Positions 1 to 10,819 are shown, counted from the stretch's first letter. The stretch: DNA of 64,000 nt from Basidiobolus meristosporus CBS 931.73 (GCA_002104905.1 MCFE01000078.1:117023-181022), one strand, 5' to 3'. The notes: generated by a model from the sequence alone, not told the origin. Program-made: numbers and translations.

Positions 1-204
1 TTGGGGATCTCCCAGTCGGCGCGACACTTTGTATTAGGCAAGCAGGATGAATATGTACTCATTGAGAGTTTGGAGCACAAGAAAGAGCTGAATGGTGAGG
101 GGGCGATGATGGACGCGGGAATGGGGATAACAGGGGACGGGTTTGAAGAAGTCCAGCTTTACGGCTTTGACTCGGACCTGCCACCAGCATACGACCAGGT
201 ATAG
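1..204 (+). CDS. PPxY-tailed membrane protein, 3' part only (cut by window edge)
   Basis: These are the last 67 codons of a gene whose 5' part lies outside the window. The frame matches residues 90-156 of the intact gene at 3257-3727 almost without change, so the absent part should hold the membrane span. The visible portion is a hydrophilic tail with an acidic stretch, ending in LPPAYDQV. PPxY is the known ligand of WW domains, including those of Rsp5/NEDD4 ubiquitin ligases; a role in sorting or turnover is inference. The stop is TAG at 202-204. The TTG at position 1 is only the first codon visible, not a real start. Confidence 0.6.
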   Translation: MGISQSARHFVLGKQDEYVLIESLEHKKELNGEGAMMDAGMGITGDGFEEVQLYGFDSDLPPAYDQV

Positions 205-585
205 ACAGCCTTTAGATCGAGGAGTGCCCAAACCTACCGTAAATACCCTCCGCAATTACCCTACCATTACATTAATTTGACATGCCATTGAACCAACCAC
301 AATAAAACGATTTGTGTCGAGTACATTTGAAGCTTGATGTGATAAAGAATGAGGATATACTCCAATTCCGTAGAGGTAACAGTTATCGCATGACACTGCG
401 TTACCAGATGAGCAGAACTGGAAGGCCCAAGTTGGGATTCTCTTGACAACGGGAACGCGGAATCAGAAACGGGATTTTCTAAAGCCGAACTTAATGTTGT
501 CTTGGATTTTAGTTCACGAAGAAACAACCATGGACAGGCCAGTGAATTTATAGGGATCCCTATAATTAGTGAACCTCATGGGATT
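1..585 (+). repeat. Direct repeat R1, copy 1
   Basis: Positions 1-530 match 3524-4053 at a constant offset of 3523 with only a few substitutions. Positions 353-585 match 4328-4560 again. The repeat covers the 3' end of the PPxY gene and its downstream flank, so a block of about 3.5 kb including the DM9 locus lies between two copies. Confidence 0.9.
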
Positions 586-814
586 TCGCGGATCAGCAGA
601 ATTTATGTATCAATCAGAAAATTTGCAGTACATGCCCAAATTATGATGGTGGCTGGAATGAATTATGCGGTAAGAGTTATAGCTAAGGGATCCTCAAATA
701 AATATGATCTCGTATATATTTTACGGAAGCAACACCAAAATCTTGACAATCCTTTATATTTTATCATTATTACTATACAGCTATGATGCTGAAAATAAAA
801 ACACTCTTTGGTAT

Positions 815-2010
815 GGGATTGCACGGGGAAGATTTGATGTTGAATGGAAAGTGTAGAAATGACCGTGGCTTGCTACATTAAGGCAACAATATTATGGTTG
901 AAGTATGTTTAATTGCAATACAATAGTAAATGCTTCGGCACAGAGAACATCGCTAATTCATACTATAAATAAAATTTCAAGAATTACAAAGCTCTTTGAT
1001 ATTGTTGTAATTGAAGAGGCTGCTTGTCATTGAGTGTGTACGACGCGATTTGATGACGTTTCTCTACCACTAAATCCCAAGGCCATACTTCTGCGTAATG
1101 ATCTCTAGATTTTCTTACTTACCTACCGCTCTCGTAACGGGTCATGGTGATGCACAGCTCGATTCTATCAGCCTCTTTACCAGCTTGCACAGGAGTGTAG
1201 TTCTCGGCGGTGGCTACATCACTGAACTCAACCCAACGAAGTTGTTTGGCCTCTCCGCAAAGATATAGCTGCTAGAAATAGTAGCCTTCCAAACATTAAA
1301 TACGATGGAGAGGCGCTTGCTGTGTTCGGATGCCTTCCCAATCTGATCAGTTTAGTGTGAATTTAGCTTTAGCCCACATGAAAACTATCTTACTGATGTC
1401 TCAAATATCCGTATTGCTACTACACAAAAACATGGCTTCAAGTGTTCAACTACCGTAACGATCTCAAGTATGGACAATTTGATGTAGATTAGGAAGGCTC
1501 AAGAATAATGGTGACTTGTGACATCAAGGCAGCAATGTGTTACTTTAAGCTTGTTTAATTACATTATAACAGTGAATACTTCGGGACAGAGAACAACGCT
1601 AATTTGTATTACAGCCATGAATCCAAAGATTACAAGTATCTTTGACTGACCTATGACTCAAGCGCCTATTGGTCGTTGAGCTTATGCAACGCAAAGCACG
1701 TAGTAGATGTTTGATGACTTGGCTTTACCACCATATCCAAAGGCCATACCTTCTGCTAGGTGGGCTCCAGATTTGCCGACCTGCTCACCACCCTCGTAAC
1801 GGGTCTTGGTGATGTAGAGTTCGTTCCCATCGGCCTCCTTTCCTGCTTGCAAAGGAGTGTAGTTCTCGGCGGTGGCTGCTCCGCTGCACTCGACCCAACG
1901 AAGTTGCTTGGCATCTCCGCAGAGGACATAATAGTCATGGATAATCACCTCCTTGTTACCGTATGCGATAGAGAGGCCCTTGATATGTTCAGCAACCTTT
2001 CCGACTTGCT
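815..2010. repeat. Diverged tandem duplication around the DM9 gene
   Basis: Two units of about 550-600 bp, roughly 815-1350 and 1440-2010, align along their length, including the AT-rich 3' flank and the DM9 coding part. The distal unit keeps an open reading frame (1682-2146), while the proximal one is decayed (1017-1350). The identity is clearly lower than that of repeat R1, so this duplication is older. Confidence 0.7.
1017..1350 (-). pseudogene. Decayed DM9-repeat gene copy
   Basis: On the minus strand this aligns with the DM9 gene at 1682-2146. The shared block at 1190-1260 corresponds to the start of the second DM9 repeat, and 1020-1110 corresponds to its C-terminus. Stops and small indels break the frame, and the N-terminal part cannot be followed beyond about 1350. 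I read it as a dead tandem copy. Confidence 0.65.
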
Positions 2011-2146
2011 CACCACCCTCGTAGCGTTGACGCCCGATGTATAGAGGTTGACCGTCGGCTTCGACTCCTCCCTGGACAGCATTAGGTGGGATTTCACCAT
2101 CCTTGGCATAGACCCATTGAACAGATTGAGATTGAGCAGACGGCAT
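1682..2146 (-). CDS. DM9-repeat (DUF3421-like) protein
   Basis: A 154-aa intronless protein made of two DM9-type repeats. Repeat 1 (about residues 8-77) has W, DG-LYIGR, YEGGEQVGK, an aromatic-G near AYGNKE and a final YYVLCG. Repeat 2 (about 80-154) has W, DGNELYITK, YEGGEQVGK, FGYGGK and YYVLC. DM9 proteins in animals such as oysters and insects are cytosolic mannose-binding or stress and immunity-linked lectins; fungal members are little studied, so sugar binding is inference. There is no signal peptide or membrane segment. The start is the first ATG in the frame, and the length fits two repeats. A decayed copy lies just downstream at 1017-1350. Confidence 0.85.
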   Translation of the reverse strand: MPSAQSQSVQWVYAKDGEIPPNAVQGGVEADGQPLYIGRQRYEGGEQVGKVAEHIKGLSIAYGNKEVIIHDYYVLCGDAKQLRWVECSGAATAENYTPLQAGKEADGNELYITKTRYEGGEQVGKSGAHLAEGMAFGYGGKAKSSNIYYVLCVA

Positions 2147-3256
2147 GATTGTGGACGATTTAGAGTTTAGTACAAATCCAGCTAGTTGTCAGACTATTCA
2201 CCACGAGCCGCCATTTATATGGACATCTTCCCGAGATCTTCGTCTTCGTCATCATATGGTGTATGAAATGCAGAGTTCTGTGAGCTGACACGGATGCCAA
2301 CTCAATTGGTTAATTATATTCGATAACGGTGGCTGAGCTCCTTATTTTGTATTCTTAAAGCCTTGATACTTCACTAACCTCACCACGAACAATAGTGGGT
2401 GACGTCAACCCCTCATTAAGTCATCACTGCTAAAATGCCATCGGACCTGATTGAAACAATCACATATGTCACCTGTGCTAACCGTGCAAACCACTTGAGG
2501 TAACAAATAATTGAAAAGCAACATAAGATCTTAGTTTAATCAGATAACATAGCCGTATTTCTTACTCAGTTCAAGGTTTCTCGCATAGTCGTACCGCGGA
2601 CAGTCAGCCAGTTGGAATTAGTATGGCTGTAGAGCACTAATATGCGACATTTTACTTACATCAAGAAGGCAACTAAGGTCAGGGCTCGGGCCTCAGTATA
2701 TATATAAAATCATACAATTAGAACGCTACTTAAAATTGCCATACTCCAGTTTAGTCCTACATGGTAAGGTAATGCGGACCCAGATTTCCGCCGCTGGAGG
2801 TGGAATGCACTGTTCTCCAGGTTTGCCTATCCCCGCTATCTGGTGGTGTGACTCAATTCAAGCACTCTTGCTGGGCCTGTACGGCAGTATGGAGATATTC
2901 AGAGATTCTGATTAGTGTAATGCATTGCATTGCATCGCATCTCACTGCCTTTGGCCTCTCTTCCCACTTGCATCCACACTCACGCCCACATCGACCACAT
3001 CTTTGTCATTCCACCACACCATGTACCTGTCACTCATTCCATACATTGTGCACTGTGTTGTGCGCACATCCGACCACCACCACCACTGCTGCTGCTGCCG
3101 CCGCCGCCGCCGCCTTCAACATGGTTATCATAAAAAGGGCAAGCTCGCGCCACATTCCATCCCACACACACCTCCTGTTGTCATCAGTTGATTAGTGAAG
3201 AGTCGTCTCTCAAGAGCGAACACCCCGCATCCTGATTAAGCTGGACCTATTGAGCA
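2147..3256. other. Intergenic, no gene seen; GC-rich triplet tract near its end
   Basis: This is the upstream region shared by the DM9 gene (leftward) and the PPxY gene (rightward). The only notable structure is a triplet-repeat tract at 3075-3114 (CAC, then TGC, then CGC runs). Short open frames across it are low-complexity artefacts. Confidence 0.6.
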
Positions 3257-3727
3257 ATGCACACACCGTACTACTTTACTGCTGCCATCACTTTCGCATC
3301 CCACAGACTCACGATGGTCTCGGGTATGGCAGAGCCCAACACCCCGATGATTGAGCCGATGGTTGTTCCCGGCATAAAGTTGCAATCCATTCTCAGCTCA
3401 CCACTCGCGTCACCGCTTCCTCACTTTTTCACCTCCATATCTGACAGCCTGGCCACGGTTGTCCTTGGAATGCTTATGCTCTCGATCATTGTCACTACCC
3501 TGCTCCTACTCTATCACGCACTTTTGGGGATCTCCCAGTCGGCGCGACACTTTGTATTAGGCAAGCAGGATGAATATGTACTCATTGAGAGTCTGGAGCA
3601 CAAGAAAGAGCTGAATGGTGAGGGGGCGATGATGGACGCGGGAATGGGGATAACAGGGGACGGGTTTGAAGAAGTCCAGCTTTACGGCTTTGACTCGGAC
3701 CTGCCGCCAGCATACGACCAGGTATAG
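3257..3727 (+). CDS. Small single-pass membrane protein with C-terminal PPxY motif
   Basis: A 156-aa protein I do not recognise by family. The N-terminal 60 residues are Ser/Pro/Met-rich. Residues about 66-90 form one strong hydrophobic segment (GMLMLSIIVTTLLLLY). The rest is a hydrophilic tail with two acidic clusters and PPAY at residues 150-153. Such a short membrane protein with a cytosolic PPxY resembles Rsp5/NEDD4 adaptors in design only. ATG 3257 is the first in-frame start; ATG 3314 (residue 20) is an alternative. The 3' 200 bp are repeated at 1-204, so the gene was duplicated recently. Confidence 0.6.
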   Translation: MHTPYYFTAAITFASHRLTMVSGMAEPNTPMIEPMVVPGIKLQSILSSPLASPLPHFFTSISDSLATVVLGMLMLSIIVTTLLLLYHALLGISQSARHFVLGKQDEYVLIESLEHKKELNGEGAMMDAGMGITGDGFEEVQLYGFDSDLPPAYDQV

Positions 3728-4053
3728 ACAGCCTTTAGATCGAGGAATGCCCAAACCTACCGTAAACACCCTCCGCAATTACCCTACCATTACATTAATT
3801 TGACATGCCATTGAACCAACCACAATAAAACGATTTGTGTCGAGTACATTTGAAGCTTGATGTGATAAAGAATGAGGATATACTCCAATTCCGTAGAGGT
3901 AACAGTCATCGCATGACACTGCGTTACCAGATGAGCAGAACTGGAAGGCCCAAGTTGGGATTCTCTTGACAACGGGAACGCGGAATCAGAAACGGGATTT
4001 TCTAAAGCCGAACTTAATGTTGTCTTGGATTTTAGTTCACGAAGTACAACCAA
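3524..4053 (+). repeat. Direct repeat R1, copy 2
   Basis: Nearly identical to 1-530. It includes the last third of the PPxY gene and about 325 bp of 3' flank. Homology stops within the stretch around 4044-4053. Confidence 0.9.
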
Positions 4054-4232
4054 GAACGTACGCCGCATTATAAATATATCCACAGCATTGTCAAATTGTG
4101 GGATTTATATTAGCAGCCAAATTTGAATGATATTCCTTTTGACCCTGTCACAACATCCCCCAAATATCCTGATCTAGCGATGTTTGTTTGGGTTGCACTC
4201 GAGTGTACTCATGACTGCTTAGAAAACAGAAT

Positions 4233-4258
4233 CACACACACACACACACACACACACA
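4233..4258. repeat. (CA)13 microsatellite
   Basis: An uninterrupted CA dinucleotide run between R1 copy 2 and the partial R1 copy 3. Confidence 0.95.
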
Positions 4259-4327
4259 GAGACTAGCAGTGGCTTTCATTTTGTCGAATTTTTCAAGTTT
4301 ATATGTATTCGTAGGTAGTTTATGTAG

Positions 4328-4560
4328 GGATATACTCCAATTCCGTAATGGCAACGGTCATCGCATGACACTGCGTTACCAGATGAGCAGAACTGGAAGG
4401 CCCAAGTTGGGATTCTCTTGACAACGGGAACGCGGAATCAGAAACGGGATTTTCTAAAGCCGAACTTAATGTTGTCTTGGATTTTAGTTCACGAAGAAAC
4501 AACCATGGACAGGCCAGTGAATTTATAGGGATCCATATAATTAGTGAACCTCATGGGATT
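4328..4560 (+). repeat. Direct repeat R1, partial copy 3
   Basis: Matches 353-585, the 3' flank part of R1, at offset 3975. It carries no coding part of the PPxY gene. Copies 1 and 3 share sequence beyond 530 that copy 2 lacks, so copies 2 and 3 look like one original copy split by intervening sequence. Confidence 0.85.
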
Positions 4561-4846
4561 GGATTGGATGCGAAATTTCCTGATCAACCGTTACAGTTCC
4601 AATTCCCCTGTATAACAGGTGGACAGAAGAACCCTTGAATCTGAACCTTGGTCCTTCCACACTACGCACCATCATCCTTCACTCATATCCAACCAACCAT
4701 TTTGTTACCAACGATAAATGTTATAGACAATTACCCATTCTTTATTGAAAACATCGATTATTTGTACATAAAATCAGGGTCTAAATTAGATCATTGAATA
4801 ATGGTTACAATTCATCAAGGATGAATGAATGGGTCGGATAGGTAAT

Positions 4847-7036
4847 TTAGTAACTTCTGCCGAACAAGGTCCAGCGCTTAGCGTCAGCACCACAAGCGGC
4901 ACACTTGGTGACCCCGGGGACGATGGGCTTGTCTTGGGGTTGCTCTAAGGGGATGCAGAGGGATTTGGCTCCCATGGATGGGGCTCTCTCGTCCTCAGCC
5001 TCATCCTCTTGCTCCTCGTTACGGGAGCTCTTCTCCTTAATGTCATCCTCACATTGGACTTCCTCACACCAGGGGATCATCACGGAGCAGCGGGAGTTCA
5101 AGGCAGGAACGAAGTCCTTCCACTCGGTGACGTATTTCACGTGTGCGTCGCGAACAGCCTTGGCACTCTCGAACATATCCTTTTGAATGGTTTGCAAAAG
5201 AGCAGGAACATCGGTAGCAAGAGAAGCCATGGGAATAGGTGCCTTCTTACCGTTGTCACGACGGACTGAGAGAGTGGACTTCTTGGCAAGGTCCATGGGG
5301 CCGATTTCAAGACGAAGTGGAGTACCACGGAGTTCCCAGTGGTTGAACTTGTATCCGGGAGTGTAGTTCTCTCTCAAATCAGCCTTGGCTCTAACGCCGA
5401 CAGACTTGAGGATCTTCACAACCTCCTTGACACCCTCCTCAACGTTACGTCTGTCTTCGTCGGTACTCTTAACGGTAAGACCGCAAGGAACGACGATGAC
5501 TTGGGTGGAGGCAACTCTAGGTGGGATAATCAAACCCTTGTCGTCACCGTGAACCATCACCATGACACCAATGGTACGGGTGGTGATGCCCCAGGAGTTC
5601 TGCCAGACGAACAACTTCTTGGCTTCAGCGTCATCACCGGCATTGGCAGGAGCGTTAGGGTCTTCAACGGTGATGTTGAACATCTTGGCGAAGTTTTGTC
5701 CCAAGCAGTGACTGGTGGCACCCTGAATACCACGTCCGGTGGTGGGGATGAAGCCTTCCACGGTGGTGGTGTAGAGGCCACCGGCGAACTTCTCCTTCTC
5801 GGATTTGATGCCCTTAATGACGGGAACAGCCAAAAGGTCCTCGTAGACTTGGCGGTAGAGATCCAAGATCTGGAAGACTTCCTCACTAGCAAGTTCCTTG
5901 GTCAGGTGAGCGGTGTGGCCCTCCTGCCAGAGAAATTCTCTGGTACGAAGGAAAGGTTGAGGGTGCTTGAATTCCCAACGAACAACATTACACCATTGGT
6001 TAATCTTGAGAGGAAGGTCACGATGACTACGAATCCACTTGGCAAAGTAAGGATACATGACAGTCTCGGAGGTGGGACGGATGGCAATGGGCTCATCTAA
6101 ATCAGAGGAACCAGCCTTGGTGACCCAAGCGACCTCAGGAGCGAATCCTTCGACGTGATCCTTCTCCTTCTCAAGAACCTTAGATGAGACAAACATAGGG
6201 AAGTAGGTGTTCTCGACACCCAACTCTTGGATCTCGGCATCGAAGAAATCGGTGATGTATTTCCAGATGTTGTAGGCCAAGGGTCTGATAATGTAACATC
6301 CGCTGACGTCGTAGTACTCGAGCATTTCACTCTTGGTGACCACCTGTTGGTACCACTTGGGGAAATCGACCTCCTTTTTATACTCGATTCCAATCTTGAC
6401 GCTGTCTTCCTCTGGCTTGGGCTTTTGGGCTTTGGTGGCGGCCTTAGGTGCCTTAGGTTGCTGAGGCTTGGCGGCAGGGGCTTCGGCAGCCAAGGCCTTG
6501 AAGTCAACTTCAGTGTATTTGGCGGAGGAGCTCTCGAGATATTTCTTGATCTCAGCGAGAGTAAGGAAAGTGGTCTTTTCGGAGGCAGATGGATGGAACC
6601 CGATGAGGGTTCCCTGGTCAACACTTAAAAGAGCAGCATCGACGACGAGATGAACGTTGCTGATGTTCTCGGCCGAGACGTTTTCAAGAGCAAAAGGAGA
6701 GGTAGCCTCCTTGGTAACCCCAAAGAAACTGCTCAACAAATCCTCGTTGGCAAAACGAAGATCCTTCAAACTGAGTTTTTTACCCAAGGCGGACATGTTG
6801 GTCTCGGTGGATTCCAAGGCAACAACCATCACGGGGGTCACTGGAGCATTCTTGGCGGTCTTGGGCTTGAGAACCAAGGTCTTGGTCAAGACATAGGTGC
6901 TGGGAAGGGAGGCTTGATCGCATTGGCCTAGAGCCTCGCTCCATTCAGCATTGTTCTTGACAGGTTCGTGGTCCACAACCTTAGGTGAAATGCTAAGCGA
7001 AGTGAAACGGTCAACAACAGATTGAAAAGTAGCCAT
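4847..7036 (-). CDS. Prolyl-tRNA synthetase, cytoplasmic (eukaryote-type)
   Basis: A 729-aa intronless class IIa synthetase that charges tRNA-Pro in the cytosol. Residues 1-180 form an N-terminal domain like the YbaK/INS-type editing extension of yeast ProRS, followed by an Ala/Lys/Pro linker (about 185-212). The catalytic core starts near 220: RPTSE at 320-324, motif 2 with [14 protein letters not shown] (364-377), and motif 3 around [12 protein letters not shown] (490-501). The anticodon-binding domain covers about 510-620. The C-terminal zinc-type domain has C650, C657, C662, C712 and C715, and the chain ends in Tyr as in eukaryotic and archaeal-type enzymes. ATG 7036 gives the expected yeast-like N-terminus. 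Length fits the family (about 690-730). Confidence 0.97.
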   Translation of the reverse strand: MATFQSVVDRFTSLSISPKVVDHEPVKNNAEWSEALGQCDQASLPSTYVLTKTLVLKPKTAKNAPVTPVMVVALESTETNMSALGKKLSLKDLRFANEDLLSSFFGVTKEATSPFALENVSAENISNVHLVVDAALLSVDQGTLIGFHPSASEKTTFLTLAEIKKYLESSSAKYTEVDFKALAAEAPAAKPQQPKAPKAATKAQKPKPEEDSVKIGIEYKKEVDFPKWYQQVVTKSEMLEYYDVSGCYIIRPLAYNIWKYITDFFDAEIQELGVENTYFPMFVSSKVLEKEKDHVEGFAPEVAWVTKAGSSDLDEPIAIRPTSETVMYPYFAKWIRSHRDLPLKINQWCNVVRWEFKHPQPFLRTREFLWQEGHTAHLTKELASEEVFQILDLYRQVYEDLLAVPVIKGIKSEKEKFAGGLYTTTVEGFIPTTGRGIQGATSHCLGQNFAKMFNITVEDPNAPANAGDDAEAKKLFVWQNSWGITTRTIGVMVMVHGDDKGLIIPPRVASTQVIVVPCGLTVKSTDEDRRNVEEGVKEVVKILKSVGVRAKADLRENYTPGYKFNHWELRGTPLRLEIGPMDLAKKSTLSVRRDNGKKAPIPMASLATDVPALLQTIQKDMFESAKAVRDAHVKYVTEWKDFVPALNSRCSVMIPWCEEVQCEDDIKEKSSRNEEQEDEAEDERAPSMGAKSLCIPLEQPQDKPIVPGVTKCAACGADAKRWTLFGRSY

Positions 7037-7470
7037 GGAGGAAGAAACTGGTTGTGTCGAAGGAAAGTTTATTTCAGTTCCAAGCGTTTACCAGAGGCAC
7101 TACCCTCTCTTGAATCAATCCCAAGAGAAAAAAAACCAATTAGAGGGCACATGCCCGGAGTAAGTATTTTTTTCGACCAGTAACTGGTCAGTTGGTTAGG
7201 TGGGAATTTTTAGTAACTTGGGTAAATCAGGCATGATTTGTGATTTTATTAATCGAATGGACGGCTAGCCAAATTAGACGTCGGTTGATTATCCTGATCG
7301 ATGGTGGCTTGCTGCATAGGTGAACTCTAATATATTAATTTACAAAGTACAGGGAAATACAAAGAGAGTAAAATAATAGAAAACATGGATACAATGGTGA
7401 GACCGAACTTAAATACATCAAACATGCTTAACTTTACATAGAATAGGGCCGATTCACTTTCTGACTCCCG
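7037..7470. other. Promoter region of the prolyl-tRNA synthetase gene
   Basis: A 434-bp gap between two genes on the minus strand. It contains the 15-bp inverted repeat at 7175-7189. No coding frame is convincing. Confidence 0.6.
7175..7189. promoter_or_regulatory. Perfect 7-1-7 palindrome upstream of ProRS
   Basis: GACCAGT-A-ACTGGTC lies about 140 bp upstream of the ProRS start codon. Its shape is that of a dimeric transcription-factor site; the factor is unknown. Confidence 0.3.
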
Positions 7471-8585
7471 TCATACCATGGCCGACTTCTCCGGGCCGTT
7501 ATCTGAAGGCACGGTAGTGATTTCGCCACCGAGGCTATTTTTCGCCCGGATCTTGTTCCTTAGTGCCTCCATAACCTCCGCATGAGATAGTGACCGACCA
7601 CGTTTTTTCGCGGTGCTCTCCTGATAGATAGGCTCTAGACCATTGTCTGACTTACTATCGAGTTGTGAAGAGCCTCGTTTTTTCGGTGGTGAAGGAAACT
7701 GCCTTGGGGTGCGTAAGGGCTGCGAGCTTGCGCGATTGGCCAAAGTACTGTTAATTATCAACCTGTTTGCCGGATGAGTGGTGTTTTGGAGTACTGTTGT
7801 CTGCCGATGCAGATTTGTCGGAGTCCCGATGGCACTGAGGCGGGCTGCACCCACCAGTGAGGTGGACTTCGAAGGCGTCGTAGATCCTGGGATAAGTCCA
7901 GACAGGGCTCCGTATGAATCTATCACAACCCTAAATATACCGCTAGTCAGTCAGGCAGGCTGAAATACAAGCATCCGGGTCAGAATATATTACCTTGACG
8001 TATACAAATCATCAGCTATGTGGTGGATATGAAAGTAGGTAAGCATCCGATATTAACAGGTGAATGTGCAATTACTATATATACCGATGGGAGTCGAATA
8101 ACCAACACCTATCCTTCGTTGCTCTCTCACAATCTCCAGATCGAGCAACCTTGACTCGAGAATGAGTTTTTCAGCGGCGCGTCGCTCTGCTTCACATACT
8201 CTCTGCAATCAACATGTCAGTTAAACCAATCATCGGCCGGAAGAGTATCTGGCAATCTTACATTATCTTCCGCGATTTTCGCATCGAGCACAAGCTGTAA
8301 CAAATCAGGCTTATCAGCATACTGTCGAAGAATCTCCCGCAGAGAGCAATGGGCGAAGGTGAGGGCACCCGTGAGTTGAGCGCTGGCATCCACACTTGCC
8401 TGCAAATACACTTGCATCAAGTGTGTCTGCACCTCTTGTGCTTGGTGGTGCTGAGTATGCTGGAATTGTTCTTGTTGTAGTTGTAGATGCAATTGCTGCT
8501 GTATGTCAGGGTGAGCCTGACCCTCGGAAAAATAATGATGTTCGATAGCCGTCGAGGCAGGCGTGGTGGGTGGAAAGTTATTCAT
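7471..8585 (-). CDS. Unknown 4-exon protein, Gln/His-rich start, coiled coil, basic C-terminus
   Basis: Exons 8585-8262, 8202-8085, 8015-7994 and 7930-7471 join in phase to give about 307 aa. Introns have GTAAGA/GTATAT/GTAATA donors and CAG/TAG acceptors. I do not recognise the family. Residues 24-60 are rich in Gln and His. About 75-145 are charged and helical (LREILRQYADK, EAERRAAEKLILE) and likely form a coiled coil. The last 150 residues are Ser/Pro/Thr-rich with basic clusters (PSPPKKRG, AKKRGRSLSH) that look like nuclear localisation signals. A nuclear structural or regulatory role is inference. Exon 3 is only 22 nt, a microexon. ATG 8585 was chosen; ATG 8642 in the same frame would add 19 residues. 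Confidence 0.7.
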
Positions 8586-9146
8586 ATCTGTCGCAGTAAA
8601 CGCTGCAAACTTTATCACACAACCTCCGGGCAAAGCAACCAACGACAGACAAAGAAGATAAAAATAAGGGATCCTAGGAGGGGTAGGGAATTATTTATAT
8701 TTGAAACCGACGATTATTTTGGATTAGCTTGGACTGCTGGATAATGCACGCATTTATTATCGCTACAATACCCGCGAATTTACCGTTTCAAGACGTGGTT
8801 TGAATGCTTCAAAAAGACACCGGAGGGGATTCCCATCGATTGGTCGGTATATATATTGGAGCTGGTCTCAACGCCAATTTCCATAACAACTAGGATACTT
8901 CCACTAATACAGTAGTTCGGCACACTGGTGGGATAATTGGCGGATATTTATAGATAGCGACAAGCAATGAGTATTTGGAAGCGGTGGGCTCCCCAGTTCA
9001 GTGAAGGACAGTCTAAAAGATCCAAATCGACCAGAGGAAAACAAAGCGAATCCACAATACGTCATAGTCATCTGACTAGTCGGCATATGATGCATCCACC
9101 TACTAGCCGTCCAGATGTAACCTAGGGTTGTTTATCGCACAAACCC
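8586..9146. other. Intergenic, nothing recognised
   Basis: AT-moderate sequence upstream of the coiled-coil gene (leftward) and of the arylesterase-like pseudogene (rightward). No ORF or RNA gene stands out. Confidence 0.5.
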
Positions 9147-9974
9147 ATGCGCATGTTTTTGATGCCAACCTTACTTTTCATCTTGTCAGTGGCACTACTT
9201 TTCCCATGTGTGCGACTGCTAAATGGATACAGACCTGCCCTTTACAACTTGTAAATTTTGTGGAGCGGTTCCCACTGTAATATATCCGTAACCAGCTGCT
9301 TCCGTGCGTCATCAACATTAGCAGAGACACGGGTGATTGGAATATTCAAAGCAGCTGCTGAGGACCCAACACAGAGCGTATCTGTCTAATCCAGCATGAG
9401 CGGATCTTAACGACGTACATGAGGGTATCACCAGGGCACCTAGAGCTCGGCCAGTCTTACTCATTTCAGACATTGAACGACCATGGTACCAAATGAAACA
9501 CATGCAGCAACAAGTACTAATTATACACAGGCTGGAGGCGAAAGTTGATCTTCCATTTGGCGGCGTGGCATACTACAATGCAGCCTTAGAAAAGTCACAA
9601 ATAGCGACCAAGCATATTGCACTTGCAAAGGGTATTACCTTAGGCCCATGTCCAGCGAAAAGTACCTTGCAGCTACTGCCAGGGTGATTTGGATCCGAAG
9701 CCTACCGTTGGTGGATTCAATACCGCAGGACATCCGAAGGCCCATACGGTATACTTATGATCGAGTAAATAGCCACCCCCTAAGCAAAGTGGTCCACATC
9801 ATCAATCCAGAAAACGAAACGCGAGTAGAAACGACGTTCGGCGACACTGATGCCAATTTTGGACTCAGTTCAGGTGCACCAGTCGACCGCGCCAACATCA
9901 CGTTCGTCGCTGGTTTGTATGAGGGCAGCCCACTCATTCGTAGCATAGAAATCAACAAAACAACCAGCTTCTGA
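9147..9974 (+). pseudogene. Broken arylesterase/paraoxonase-like (SMP-30 superfamily) gene
   Basis: The ATG at 9147 opens a hydrophobic segment (LLFILSVALLFP) like the uncleaved signal anchor of paraoxonases, then the frame is lost. Downstream pieces in different frames resemble the beta-propeller in order: TLNDHG (about 9464-9482), FGGVAYYNAALEK (about 9555-9593) followed by KGITL, then SSEKYLAATARVIWI (about 9651-9695) one frame over, and a C-terminal blade ending in FVAGLYEGSPLIRSIEI (9903-9953). In active enzymes these are contiguous; here at least two frameshifts and a loss between blades separate them. Similarity is from memory of the family and is moderate, so a badly modelled multi-exon gene is the alternative. 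Confidence 0.5.
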
Positions 9975-10035
9975 TTATATCGAATATGGAGGAATTTATT
10001 TTCTGGATTTTTAGCAGGGAAAGTACGAAGTGGAC

Positions 10036-10417
10036 TTATTTCTTGCCAGACTTCTTGATACCACCACCAACTACATAAGCAAAAGAGGTTGAGTAGGTGG
10101 ACAGAGGGATGCGAGGGGATGGAGCACTTACGTAGTGGGCCTCCACCCTTGGCCTTGGCTTGGAGTTCCTTCAACTTCTTTTGCTCCTCCTTTTGCTTTT
10201 GCTTGAAGGCAAGATCGTCCTACAAATCACAGAAGAACCGGGTTAATCATAGGCCTGCAGCGAAACCCCAGTTTCCCTATCACGTACTTCATCCATATCT
10301 TGTTGCTTCTTCTTGGGAGCCTTAAGAGGCTTAAGTTTTCCACCTGTCAACGAATCAGATTAACGTCGCTCCTTGCGGCCATGAAGGATACTCCCACTTA
10401 CCTTGTCTTCCTGACAT
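10036..10417 (-). CDS. TMA7: Translation machinery-associated protein 7
   Basis: Four exons (10417-10402, 10343-10288, 10219-10132, 10070-10036) give exactly 64 aa, the length of yeast Tma7. The protein starts MSGRQGGKLKPLK, has the hallmark DDLAFKQKQKEEQKKLKELQ and ends GGGIKKSGKK. Tma7 is a small, very basic ribosome-associated protein. All introns use GTAAGT/GTACGT/GTGATT-like donors with AG acceptors, and phases close. The first intron splits the glycine at residue 6. It is too short to stand out as an ORF, so it is easily missed. Confidence 0.95.
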
Positions 10418-10819
10418 ACTTGAAACTGGTGATAGATGGCTACTGAGGGTGGAATATTTAAATCATCAATATCTGATCACACTTCAAGAAAACCGAAAAA
10501 AAAAATGGCACAAAAATCATGGCGAGTGTTTGCTAATGGTCCCGAGTCCTTATTCCAATGAATGTTCCAGAATAGACATTACCAAGTCTGATCAATTCAC
10601 TTGGTCTGGTAAAATGATCTGGATTGAACATTTATTTTGGGTGATTCCGGCTATGGTGCATGTGTGAGGCAGGCGCCGATATCGAGGCTACCTGGGGGCA
10701 TATTAGAGGGAATATTTTTGGTGGTCGGATAATGAACAGGTCATGGAGGTGGTGACATGTATTCTAGAGTCGAAGGGAGGCAGTATGAGAGTGGTTTGCC
10801 ACGACGCCCACTTACAAGG
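10418..10819. other. Intergenic between TMA7 and the CDK gene
   Basis: A 402-bp region that holds the TMA7 promoter and the 3' end of the kinase transcript. It has a short A-run near 10500. No gene is seen. Confidence 0.5.

Noticed and set aside
3075-3195. Ala- or His-rich short proteins over the triplet tract
   Set aside because: All three plus frames are open through the low-complexity tract; no coding signal beyond it.
5339-6100. 253-codon open frame on the plus strand
   Set aside because: It is antisense to the strongly supported ProRS gene and its codons mirror the conserved catalytic domain.
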